Below are positions 34,459 to 45,330 of a stretch of 64,000 nt of DNA, one piece after another. A model generated the notes under the pieces. The model searched no databases, was not told where the DNA came from, and saw only the letters and a program-made list of their open reading frames with translations. The stretch comes from Garcia nutans (lineage: Eukaryota; Streptophyta; Magnoliopsida; Malpighiales; Euphorbiaceae), in the NCBI GenBank assembly GCA_947685225.1, contig CANTUV010000076.1, forward strand, positions 3,968,001 to 4,032,000, in the 5' to 3' direction. Position 1 is the first letter of the stretch; each line of letters starts with the position of its first letter. The translations under genes and the position numbers were made by a program.

Positions 34459-34499
<41 letters not shown>
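34459..34499. repeat. Compound (AT)n(AG)n microsatellite
   Basis: An alternating AT run passes directly into an alternating GA run of about 24 bases. Confidence 0.95.
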
Positions 34500-35781
34500 C
34501 CATTTGTGCCATTTGTGTGAAAATTTGAAAGAAAGAGATCTTATTGTACGTTGCTCTGTGCAGGTTGACCGACTCACTTACGTCCAAATAACTTATATAT
34601 TTTTTTATGCTATTTTTTTAATATTATATGTATATGTAGTTATGTATATATATTATAATTCATAATAATAGCCAATAGGCCCAATACCACTAGAATCCAA
34701 GAAGATAAGTGCAAACTGCATTATATGAATACGAAGTAAAGGCACTGACTCATCTCATCTCTCTATCTCTTTATCTACCAAAAGTTGCTCAGCTTTTCTT
34801 CTATTCGTACCTGTCAATAAACAACAAAAAATAAACAGTATATATATTTTATATGCTTTATTAATTCCATTAAAACAAATTACATTTTTTAATAAATGTT
34901 AATTTCAATAATAATGAAAAATCGATACAAATTATTAATTTATTTTGCCTTGTCCAATTTTTTTTCTTTTTTTTTAAAAAATTAATATAAAATAATTTAA
35001 TTCAATTGCAAAATTAACAGTACTGGTTTATAGGACACCCGTATTTTGAGCTATTAAAAATATTTAAAATTTCAAATGTGATGAAAAGACATAAACTTAA
35101 TGAAAAATATATAAAATAAAATTTATAAAATTAATATTTAAAATTTTTAATTAAAATATGGTGTTAAGTACATAAATTATTAGATCCAATACAATACCTA
35201 AAAATTTGAAGAAAGAAATATGAAAAGGGGATTCGTGTAAATTCACGTGAACAATTCTATTCATACGTGATAGCTAGAAACAAGTAAAATGAATTGGAAA
35301 AGTGATTAATTTGAAGATATTTAATAATATCCGTCTTAAAAAGATGCTTTTTGATATTATGATATATAGACATATTAACTTTATGATGACTTTTAAAAAA
35401 ATTAAATATTTTCTTTCAAAAAAATAATTAAACATAAATATATTTTTTTAATCACATTCTTATTTTAATGTAAAAGATATTTATTGAATATATTTAATAA
35501 ATAGTATTAACTATTACAGATATTTAATATATTAATTAATTTATTAAGATAATAAATTAATTATAATTTATTATAAATAAAAAAAATCTCATTAAAAATA
35601 AATTTAAAATAATAAAAATATATATAATAATGTAGAAAAAAAATTGATGAGTTAAATAGTAGGGAAAAGTTGAACAGAACAGAAGTCAAAGATAGAAAAG
35701 AAGAAAAGTACAACAGGTTGGTCTAAACTGACACACGCCTCGTGCTGTCTTGAAGAAAGTGAGATATTTTTTGTATTTGCA

Positions 35782-35814
35782 TGCTTAGCTTAGCTTAGCT
35801 CGGCTCGGCTCAGT
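35782..35814. repeat. Short pentanucleotide tandem (GCTTA/GCTCG)
   Basis: About six consecutive five-base units change from GCTTA to GCTCG type. It lies in a GC-richer island. Confidence 0.8.
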
Positions 35815-36298
35815 CAAAAAGAGATAGATTTCATTTTCTTGTCAATTACTCGAGACTTCACAGAGTATAAATTAAAATAAAATAATAATAATAAAAAATT
35901 GCAGAAACACCTTACCCGAATTTCAGAATCATATATCCTCCTGCATAATTAATATTTTAATTGCTGCTCCTGCAAGGGAACATTGATTTGCCTCTTGACC
36001 ATGCAAATCATTTACATTATTATTAACTATAAAGAAAAGTGGAGGCTTCTTCTCTTACAACTATTATTATTAACTTAAACATTTGTGTTTTGATTAACTC
36101 AACACTGAAAAATTCTATCAAATTTAATGTTTTCTTAAGAGTCAATATAATAAGAGAAGAATCGATTATAAATTTATTATTTAAAAAATATATAATCACA
36201 TTTAGATTATACTTTGGTATATATTTTTAATTTGAATTGAAACTTATTAAAAATATATATATAAATAATGTGTATAGTCACTATAATAATTATTATCT

Positions 36299-36306
36299 AT
36301 AACTAT
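36299..36306. repeat. hAT target-site duplication, left copy
   Basis: ATAACTAT, repeated exactly at 37496-37503. Confidence 0.9.
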
Positions 36307-37495
36307 CAGGGCCGGTGAAGGCCCTGTGCAAACTGGGCTACTACACAGGGCCCCCAGCTTGCACAGGGCCCCAAGATGAAACAAAGGAAAAGGCCAAATT
36401 AGAAGGTTTTTGCCCATATTTTCTCCATGACCAAAAATCAGAAGGTGGTCCTTCATTCTTCAATTTTTCTGCATTTTCTCCTATCTTTACTTAACAACAG
36501 TCTTCTCAACCACCTTCCTATAGCAGGCAGGCATATGAGGAAAGAAAACAAAATATTCATATCCATTTGGTATGTAAAAGGAAAACCCAGAAAAATTAAA
36601 TAATTAAAATTTCACATTAAACCACTTTTAATTAGAAATAAGAAATTAGAAAGAGAGAGGAGTGATGAGCGTACTAATGACAACACACCCATTTTTTTTT
36701 ATGCCTAAGTTTCTGAAACTTTTGAGTGTAATTCTAAAGAGAGATCAGAATAAGAAGCATCCATGAGTGAGTGCTTTTTTTTTTTTGGGGGGGGGAGTTA
36801 GAGCTGCTGCTGCTTTACTATCTTAAGACAAAAAGTATTGAGATTAGATAGAGAGAGGATAGTTACGAAGATTTTAACTTGGAGAAGTTAGTGAAAAGGG
36901 TAAGAAGAATAGGATCAAGATGATGCTTCCATTGATTATGAGAGAGAATGAGAGAAAGAAAAGGGGAAAAAAAAGGCAGTTAGGCAGTAATAGATGACAA
37001 ACAAGCCCTCAATTTACTTTCCTTCCTTGCTTTTCATTCATTAAATACTAAAGTAATAAACAATAACAAACACAATGAATTTATTTTATTTACAATAAAA
37101 TAAATTATAAAACCCACCCTCGCAGTTGCAAAATAAATGTGCACAGATATTTTTATTTTTCATATACGTAGTAAAATAAATAAAGAAAAATTATTTATAT
37201 GCTCATTAAATAATTCTATTATCAAAAAAGCAGTACTATTAAGTGGAACACCTGATATAGAAAAAATAACAGCAGTAAAGTTCATCAGTCAAATGCTTGG
37301 TTTCCAGGCAATTGAGGTTGATACCATGGCCTCAGATTGTGTTCACTCACGAATTTTAAAGTCAAAATTTCAAATTATAATTTTTTTTCTTTTTTTTTTA
37401 TTTTTGAAAATAATTTGGTTCAAGTTAGGAATATGGTCTAATTTATTCTGTTTTTCTCTAAAAACAGGGCCCCTTAAATATTTAAGACGACCCTG
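36307..37495. mobile_element. hAT-type element carrying a captured RFC1 fragment
   Basis: 1189 bp with ends CAGGGCCG and, reversed, CAGGGTCG, flanked by the perfect 8-bp duplication ATAACTAT. Both features are diagnostic of hAT transposons. Repeated subterminal CAGGGCC/GGCCCTG motifs occur at about 36308, 36318, 36343, 36363 and 37465; such motifs bind transposase in this superfamily. No transposase is encoded, so the element is non-autonomous. It contains coding-like sequence from replication factor C1 and purine-rich stretches of unknown origin (36640-36980). Confidence 0.9.
37227..37341 (+). pseudogene. RFC1: Fragment of replication factor C subunit 1 inside hAT element
   Basis: RFC1 is the large subunit of the clamp loader, an AAA+ ATPase that loads PCNA onto DNA. 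The open frame here reads KKAVLLSGTPDIEKIT, then KFISQMLGFQAIEVD and ASD. This resembles the Walker A region of plant RFC1, where GTPGIGKTT is followed by SQMLGFQAIEVNASD (family recalled, not searched). The loop glycines and the threonine after lysine are substituted, so it could not bind nucleotide normally. Only about one exon's worth is present. It lies wholly within the hAT element, which suggests capture by the transposon. Confidence 0.72.
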
Positions 37496-37503
37496 ATAAC
37501 TAT
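37496..37503. repeat. hAT target-site duplication, right copy
   Basis: Exact second copy of ATAACTAT. Confidence 0.9.
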
Positions 37504-38299
37504 AAATATTTGCTACAAAATTTTTAATAGTAGCTAATATATAATATTAGCCATAGAATATATTATTTATAGTCAACTATAATTTTATTAGCTATAAAAA
37601 ATAATCTCACGAAATAAATTCTCAATTTTTATTTAAATACTTATTTGTCGTAACAATAATTAACTTTTAGCTCTAACATTTTTTATATAGTATCAAATCA
37701 AATATTTTAACTATGAATGTAAAATTTTCATAGCAATTATTTTTATTATTAGCCATAAATAATTAATTTTGTGGCTAAAAATATAGGATAATAGCTATAA
37801 AATTTTCATATTTGTAACTAATTGATATTATTCAAATATTATAAGAAGAATTTCACATTGAAAAAAAATGAATATAATGAATGATATATAAATAGAAATA
37901 AACTTATCGCTTTAAGGTTTCATTTAAAATTTAGAGTCAAGTCAATATGTGTTTTTCCTTATAAGACTCATGAAGAATCTCCAAACTAGTTAGCTTCTCG
38001 ATGCCAACAAGTGATAATAAAATCGATTATACTTTAAATAAAGGAATTAAAATTATAATTCAATTAAAAGTATGATAAAAAATAATATTTAAAATAGTAA
38101 TAATTATTTGAAAAATATTAAGGCTAGAATGGGATTACATTTGGAAAAAAAAAATAATTGCCCAGCTATTATTATTGAAAAAAAATCTAAATATGGAAGA
38201 TTCATAATGAGAGGACCTAATGAGAGAGGGACTAATTTACTAAAGTGGCTAAAATTATATATAAGGGATCCATGGACCACTTAGGACCCCGTAGTTCCA
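37504..38299. other. AT-rich DNA without recognised features
   Basis: No open frame, RNA gene or clear repeat. Phrases such as 'tagctataaaa' and 'tagccataa' recur between 37500 and 37800, suggesting degenerate repeat DNA. Confidence 0.5.
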
Positions 38300-38596
38300 C
38301 CATTAACAGAAGAGAAGCTATCGTGGAAATCAACTCCTTATATTTGATTATATTCTTTTACTATCAACTTAGCCTTATATCAGTCTATAGTCCCTTTTAG
38401 CTTAAACTTAACTTTGTATGCCCAGTTGTGTCATATGGTTTTCTTCCCAGATGGCAGAGTAATAAGATATTATATATGGTTTTGCTCAAGACCTACTATT
38501 CTTTAGCCATAACCCTAATCCAATTATGATCATCCTTAGCTTGACTATAGGTTAATTGTTGTTTGACAGTAGACATATTAGCCACAAAGAACATAT
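38300..38596 (-). pseudogene. Decayed Copia reverse-transcriptase fragment
   Basis: Read on the minus strand across several frames, the fragment shows VANMSTV, YSQAKDDHNWIRVMAKE, LEQNHTW, SLPSGKK, WAYKVKFKLKGTID and GVDFHDSFSSV. This is the usual order at the start of Copia reverse transcriptase. Stops and frameshifts are frequent, and neither LTRs nor other domains are nearby. It is an old truncated relic. Confidence 0.7.
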
Positions 38597-38977
38597 GATT
38601 TCAATCTAAAAAAGAAAAGATAGAAGGGGGGAATTGATAGAATGGGATAGGTAATAGAAGGTATAGTTGGATTTGAAGTAACAATGTGTTTGAGCAGTGG
38701 AAACAAACTAGTCAAGCATTTTTGGCTTGGTTCTTGTTCTTATACTATGTCTTATATTGTTGACATTATTTATTGGATTATTATGTGTATTGGAATTACT
38801 GGTAACAAAATCAAAATTAGAGGAAGCAATGTTTGGTGAAATTATAATTTTCTTATTGACTAATGAAATGTCATTGTTGTGGGAGGAAAAAGAATTACGA
38901 ATCTAATCAGCCATTGGGATAGAAGTGTGAGGAGCATTATAAGGAGAAGAAACAAAAGTACAAGTAATGAAAGAAAA

Positions 38978-40672
38978 GTACAAATTCCTATTTCTATTTG
39001 TTCGGAGATTGAGAAGCTTTGTAGAGATTTTATTTGGGGCAGTGCTCATGATAGCAAAGGGACCTCGCTTGTTAGATGGGAATCGGTTTGTAAGCCGAAA
39101 CTTAATGGAGGTCTTGGGATTCGTAATTTACATGAAGTGAATGATGCTTTCTTGATGAAGCTGGTTTGGGGTTTTCTCCGATCTTCTAACAACCTTTGGG
39201 TGCGTGTTCTTCGTGGTAAATATACTAAAGATAGTAATGTGTTCCCTCTTAGCTTCAAAGTCTCCAATCATTCATGGCTTTGGAGGAACATGTTGCGAGT
39301 TTGGCCCAAGGTAATGAGGGGCGTTTGGTGGGTAGTGGGGAATGGTTGCACGGTCCATTTTTGGACTGATCAGTGGCTTCCGGACTGTGGGCCTTTGATT
39401 AACTATGCTACTTCTTTTATTTCTCAGGAGGAAGCTAATATGCCTATTATTGATTTCATTAGACAAAATGGATCGTGGAAATGGGAGGTTTTTTAGCAGA
39501 AAGTGCCAGTTTCTTTGCTGTCCAGAATAGCAGCTACCCCGTGTCATATTAATAATCATTTTCGTGATGTGTTTTATTGGGGAGCCTCTAGTAGTGGTGA
39601 ATTTACCATGAAGACCGCATTCAGTGGGATAAGCAATGGGATTGATGCCCATGTTTCTAAGAGATGGAGACTTATTTGGGGTTGGAAAGGAGCTAAAAGA
39701 ATCAGAGTTTTTCTTTGGCTTTTAAGCCATGAAAGTTTAATGACGCAGGTGGAGCGGTATAGAAGACACTTGGAGGTTGATACCACCTGTCAATTATGCC
39801 TTCTTCATGCTGAATCATGTTTGCATGTGGTTCGTGATTGTGAGGTGGCTAGGAGTTTGTGGCGAAGCTTAGTCCCTGTTGAGTTTTGGGATAATTTCTT
39901 TGCTATTGGTGAAGTTTCGAATTGGGTCTCTTTTAATTTGCAGCAATCTAGGCAAATCTCTGCTCATGTTAAGTGGAACCAGATTTTTGGGGTTGCGTGC
40001 TGGTTTCTTTGGAAGTGGAGATGTAGTTCTCTTTTCGATGAGCATTTCCAAAGGCCTTAGAATCCTCCTGATATAGTCATGGATTTCACACAGGCGATGG
40101 CTAGTGCAGGAAGTCATCTTAATGCAGAGAACATTCAGGCGAGTGAGCAGGTTTTGATCGGGTGGGAGGCTCCGGTTGAGGGTTGGTTCAAGCTAAACAC
40201 CGATGGATCATATTCGCAGGTCACGAATTGGGCTACAGTAGGTGGAGTGTTGTGCAACTCGTCTGGCAGATGGGTTTCTGGTTTTACCTTCAATCTTGGG
40301 TCTTGCTCGATCCTCTTAGCTGAGTTGTGGGGTTTGTACATGGGGCTCCAACTAGCTTGGAATTCTGGCGCTCGGAGAGTTATAGCGGAGGTGGATAATC
40401 TTTTGGTTTCTAGACTTGCTAATTGCCAACCAGCTCCTTGCTCGATGGGATGGAATCTGATTACAAATATTCATTCTCTTCTTAATAGAAACTGGGAGGT
40501 GAAGGTTTGTCACGTTTACAGGGAAGCCAATCAATGTGCGGATTGGATGGCTCATTTCGGGTTATCAAGGAATTTGGGTTACCATGAGTTCGACAGGCCC
40601 CCTGATGGTTTGATGAGTTTATTGTTTAGTGATATTTCTGGTGCAGCTTTTCCCAGAGCTGTTGCTGCTTAA
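38978..40672 (+). pseudogene. LINE 1 ORF2 C-terminus: RT tail, zinc-binding region, RNase H
   Basis: One frame runs from 38978 to a stop at 40670-40672 and is interrupted only by TAG at 39494-39496 and TAG at 40058-40060. In order it shows IPISICSEIEKLCRDFIWGS and NGGLGIRNL (end of RT), HFWTDQWLP, and a zinc-binding region (TCQLC, HVVRDC, LWRSL). An RNase H domain follows with FKLNTDGSY, LAELWGL, AEVDNLL and REANQCADWMA, which keeps the expected acidic residues. The sequence is otherwise well preserved, but the enzyme lacks endonuclease and most of RT. Confidence 0.88.
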
Positions 40673-40706
40673 TGTTTAGTTATCCCTTCTTTCCAAAAAA
40701 AAAAAA
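38978..40706 (+). mobile_element. 5'-truncated L1-type LINE (LINE 1)
   Basis: Only the end of ORF2 remains, from the C-terminal part of the reverse-transcriptase region to RNase H, followed by a 12-A tail at 40695-40706. Severe 5' truncation with a poly(A) end is typical of L1-type retroposition. The 3' end abuts a second LINE relic. A clear target duplication was not found. Confidence 0.85.
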
Positions 40707-41089
40707 TAATGGACTTAACATTTCTCATATTTGTTTGATGTGTTGCTACATAGAGGATATGGACCATGTCATTCTTAATTGTCCCAAGGCTGTTCATTAC
40801 TGGCATTTACTAGGTATTAATTGTATAAACTTATCTTTTATTAATTTTATTAAAATGTTGCTGATAGAAGAGATCACTCCAAATCTTGCTTGACGCTGCC
40901 TTTAGCTTGGAATAAATGCCAGACTCAAAATTTGTTACTGTAGCATCAAAAAACTAGTGCCCATTCATTTATTGTGCACCATGCTTTGCCTAGTTTTAAA
41001 AGTTGGAAGCCAGTTTCATTAGAAGATTTTTTTTTTATCAATTTGGATAATATGTCTATTAATACTAAATGGTCAAGACCACTTCTCAG
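40707..41089 (+). pseudogene. Older LINE relic (LINE 2), zinc-binding part
   Basis: Just after the LINE 1 poly(A) the frame reads LNISHICLMC, EDMDHVILNCPKAVHYW, which is the CxxC...H...C zinc-binding region of plant LINE ORF2. Decayed coding sequence continues to TKWSRPLLS, where a hAT element interrupts. Homology resumes at 45074. Confidence 0.75.
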
Positions 41090-42539
41090 TAGGGCTGAGC
41101 ACGAATTTTAAAGATATCCGAACCAATTTAAATAACCAGACAAAAAATATTCAGAATCTAAAAACTCCATTGACTTTTAACTATCTCCGAATCGAATTGT
41201 TTCGATTTTTATAACACGGAACAGTTCTAGAGATTAGGTCATATCCGAATAGAGAATCGAACCGAACTGAATCGAATCCAACCGAATATTCAAAATAATA
41301 TTCGATTAATTAATAATAATATAAAATTATATTATATTATATTAATTTATTTTCAACATTTAATATTATATATAATTAAATTAAAAAAAAATTTTCTAAT
41401 TTAACTAAAAATAAAATATATAAAAATAAAAATATAATTAATGGTCATATATAAATAGTAATTTGTTACCTAATTAATATTGATTCATATTTTTTATAAT
41501 ATTATTAAATTAATATAATATAAATTACATTTAAAAGATTTTAATTTTCAATAAATTATTTATTGAATATTTTAAATTAAATTCATATTCAACATGGTTA
41601 TATAAATTATTGCTACCAAATAATTTTTTATAATAGTATTAGTTTTCAATAAAAATAATGAGTTTGCACATTAACAATTATTAATAGTACTGGTGATAAT
41701 GGAGATAAATAAATGATGGATTTGAAAATAATATGAATAATATAAATATTAATTTAGATATAAGTGAGCATACATAATTTATATGTCGTAAGTCAATAAT
41801 ATATATAATTATTATTAATACATAGAGTTAATATTATATAATTAATATAAAGAAATTTAATTATATATACAATACAATTAATGCATAAAAATATAGCATA
41901 TTATATAAGATTAATTATATACATTGAATATGATAGAAATGGTTAATGTTATAAAGTTTGTTATGTTTAATATAACAACATTAATATAAGATGTATATGT
42001 ATGTAATAGCCTGATTTTTTTAATATTTTAAAATATTATATATATATATGTAAAATGATAAAATATATACATAGTAAACTAGTTAAAATTTAACTAGTTA
42101 CCAAAAAAAGAAAGAAGAAAAGAAAAAAAATTATTGTTAATATTGTGGATTGAATTGGATAATAGGAGAAAATTAGAAAGTTAGGCTATTACAAGCAAAA
42201 AATAAAAAAATAAGTTACTATTGTAATAAATAAGTAAAAAATCAAAAAATAAAATACATATAATTGATTAGTTTATAGAATTGTTATGCTATAGTATACT
42301 TTTATTGAGATTTTCTTTTATTATATATTTTTATAGTATTGTTATATTATAGTATACTTTTATTTTTTTTTGTATAACAATACTATAGTATATATATTAC
42401 TATATGTTATATACTACGTTACAATAATGTATAATATTATATATACTATAATATAAATATATACTATATAGTATATAGTATAATACATACTATAACATAC
42501 ATATATACATACTATACTATATATAGCATACAATATATA

Positions 42540-42645
42540 AAAAGAAAGAAAAGAAAGAAAGAAAGAAAAACGGGAGAGATAAGAGAGGAGAGGAGAGAGA
42601 GAATGTCAGAGAAAGAGAAGGAAGGGGAGAGAGAGAGAGAGAGAG
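42540..42645. repeat. GA-rich microsatellite zone
   Basis: Runs of GAAA and GA units over about 100 bp inside the hAT element. They are followed by a GC-richer 130-bp patch (42646-42780) of unknown origin. Confidence 0.9.
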
Positions 42646-43361
42646 CAGCCGATTTCTATCTGATCTACAGCCGATCGCTCGTTGCCTCGTAACATGTGCC
42701 ATACCAAGAGAACCGCCACTAGACGCCAAGTATACAAACGTTGGAATAATTTCGACGACTTTTTCAATCGTTTTTCGATATCTATTTTCAGCAATTTTGG
42801 TATATAATAATTTTAATTATATTAATTAATTTTAATAATTAGTTAATTTTAATTTAGGAATAATAATATAACTAATTTTAATTAATTAGTTAATTTTGGT
42901 ATATAATAATTTTGCTTTTATTAGTTAATTTTAATTAATTAGTTAATTTTAATTATATTAGTTAATAAAAATTTTAATTATATTAATGAATTTAGGAATA
43001 ATAATATAACTAACTAAATAATTAATTGCGATAAAAGAAAATTTATGATAAAAAATAAATAAATAATGACATAAATGAATATATATATTAAATTTAAAAT
43101 AAAAATGTTAACATGGAATGTGATTAAAATTAATTAGATATTTGAATTATAATTTTTAATGAAGAGGATATAAATTATACAATATAATTATTGTTGGTTA
43201 AATAAGTCATAATTATTGTTTACTAAATAATTAAATAGTAATTAGTATTTTCAATATTAACAAGATATAAAATTTGTAAATTTTATTATAAAAGAAGACT
43301 TTAATTAAAAATTATATAATATGGATAATATTAGTAAAAAAATTATATTTGTTTAACTGTA

Positions 43362-43500
43362 TTTATTGTCGTTTTTATTTTATAGGTATTTTTATTTAAA
43401 TTTAAGTTCATTGTGGATTATTTTGAAAATATTTGAGCCATTTATTATATTTTTTCTTTATTAAATTGCAAAGAATAAAGTTTAACATATGGAGTTTAAC
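43362..43500. repeat. Direct repeat inside hAT element, copy A
   Basis: About 140 bp around 'tttaagttcatt' and 'atttgagcca' recurs at 44482-44620 at a constant offset of 1120 bases, with moderate divergence. Confidence 0.75.
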
Positions 43501-43749
43501 AAACATATGAAGACAAATATTTTTGAAAATACTATAAAATCACCCAAGATGAGTAATAAAAAAAGAGATCTTGAGTTTGAGAGCATTTTGACTAAAACAA
43601 TGATGAAAATCTGCAAGAAAAAAAAGCTAAATATAAAAATCATAGTAAATCTCTTACATGTCCCTCTACTAGTAGTATTAGTTGTTTAAGCAATCGTTTA
43701 TCTAGGTGTTTGTTATATCCATATAATTTAGACAGTAGTCAATGCATCT

Positions 43750-43905
43750 TAGCCTTTAAGCCCCAACATGATATAACAGACAAGGATACTGTTTTTTCAT
43801 TTGGTAGGATGATAATAATGGATGAGTTGCTATTTAGGCATATAGAACATTTGAGATTTCGTGACTTTTTTCGTGTAATACAATCACTATTTGTAATTTT
43901 TTCTC
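43750..43905 (+). pseudogene. Decayed hAT transposase fragment
   Basis: The frame reads LAFKPQHDITDKDTVFSFGR then MIIMDELLFRHIE and RFRDFFRVIQS. Plant hAT transposases have a similar conserved stretch (MII-DELPF-FVE-EGFR-F). Upstream lysine-rich sequence at about 43540-43640 may be the remains of the N-terminus. Stops prevent a full protein, and the zinc finger and catalytic residues are not identifiable. Confidence 0.65.
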
Positions 43906-44481
43906 ATTAGACTATAGCTAGATGTTCTGTTCACCAAACTGTGAGCACCCTTGCCTGTCATGCTGCCAATGACCACCATATGGAGGCACACACGTCGAAC
44001 AAAGAGCACGCCACCATAAACTCCCAACGTTGATTCCGACCAATTTCGATGTCCTATTCTAATGAGACATATATTGCTAAAGAATCTAAAATATTGTATC
44101 AAAGAATAATGTAGAGATTTAAAATCCAATATTATTAGCATTGTTGTTAACTGATATTTATATATGTGTATGAAAGTTGTGTTATTATGTTTGATTTGAC
44201 TATCTTACAAATTATAAGAGTGAAGGTGGCATATAATAAAATTAAAAATTTAAATATTAAAAAATGAATAATATAAATGATATAATTTATAAAAATATTT
44301 AAAAAATTAGTCACTTAATAATTTTCAGGTATTATTTAAGAACCTCAAATTGTTGAAAATGTTGTGCCAAGGGCTAATGTGGAGATTTGAAACTCAATAT
44401 AAATTGTGTTGTTGTGTTTGTTATTTTACAAATTATTTTTTTGGATTGAATTTGATTGAATCGGAATTATTTATTTATTGG

Positions 44482-44620
44482 ATTTTATTGTTTCTATTTT
44501 ATACTTATTTTTATTTACATTTAAGTTCATTATAAATTATTTTGAAAATATTTGAGCCAATTATCATATTTTGCTTTATTAAATTGCAATGAATGAAGTT
44601 CAAGCATATAGAATTTAATA
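44482..44620. repeat. Direct repeat inside hAT element, copy B
   Basis: Second copy of the 140-bp repeat at 43362. Another short pair ('aatgtggagatttgaaa'/'aatgtagagatttaaaa') lies at about 44375 and 44108. Confidence 0.75.
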
Positions 44621-45073
44621 ATTTTTTATTTGTCTATCTTACTTATTTTTATGCATATAAGTTTTTTATTTTGAATTTACAATAATTATGTGTTGAATAT
44701 TGGATATTTTTATTTTATTATGGATATTAAATATTAGATATTTATAATAATTTTATCATCTATGTTTTGGATTATGAATATTTAAGTTGAATATTTTTTA
44801 TTGCTAAAATAGTTAAATAATATTTTTTTATTTAGAGTTTTAAAAATTGAGATAATCTCTAAATTTTCGTAACCAAGTAGATTCGGATCCGAACTATATG
44901 AATCGAATCTTCAAATTGAATTGCTCTAAAAATCAGAGCAATTCAATTATGAGATTCTTTTATTAGGGTTTATTTTTGGAGGTTTTATTTTTAAAATCTT
45001 TGAAATTCAGTTAGACGCTGGAGATTTTTTTATTTACAAATCACTCCGGACCGTGCTCAGCGCTAGTTCCCAG

Positions 45074-45330
45074 TAGACTCAAGTGTAATGTTGATGTAAC
45101 TCCATTTTAGCGGGAGAGATGTTCAATTTTTATTGCAGTTCCTCAAAATCATGAAAGGCCAGATTGTGGGTAGTTTTTCGAGTAATTCAAGTGGCTTAGT
45201 GTCTCCCCCTCTTGGCTTAAGTGTTAGCTATTAAATAAGTTCTTAGTTGGCTTCATAGATTTTAATGAAAATAAATGTTAAGATATAGTCTTGAAGTATT
45301 TCAGGCATTAACTTCTTTGACTATCTATTT
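45074..45330 (+). pseudogene. Older LINE relic (LINE 2), RNase H part
   Basis: Sequence resumes in frame with the part before 41090: RLKCNVDV, then in a shifted frame KGQIVGSFSSNSSGLVSPPL. This is the start of a plant LINE RNase H domain (xKxNVDxxx, then GxIVG). The later part is too decayed to follow. Confidence 0.7.

Larger units (their letters stand above)
30372..36298. other. AT-rich intergenic DNA with GC-richer islands
   Basis: About 5.9 kb without convincing genes. GC-richer patches at about 30595-30740, 30830-30930, 31740-31850, 33350-33650, 34250-34320, 34540-34600, 34680-34820 and 35690-35860 stand out from the AT-rich background. None encodes a recognisable protein. They could be decayed or conserved non-coding DNA. 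Confidence 0.55.
41090..45065. mobile_element. 3976-bp hAT element inserted in LINE 2
   Basis: Ends TAGGGCTGAGCACG and, reversed from 45065, TAGCGCTGAGCACG match at 13 of 14 bases. Flanking 8-mers CTTCTCAG (41082-41089) and GTTCCCAG (45066-45073) match at six of eight, as in an old hAT insertion. Subterminal 'ccgaatcgaa/gaaccgaa' motifs occur in both ends. A decayed transposase lies at about 43750-43905. The LINE reading frame continues across the site once the element and one flank copy are disregarded, which supports these borders. Confidence 0.85.

Noticed and set aside
42517..42794. Leucine- and serine-rich minus-strand frames
   Set aside because: They are produced by the GA-rich microsatellite inside the hAT element.
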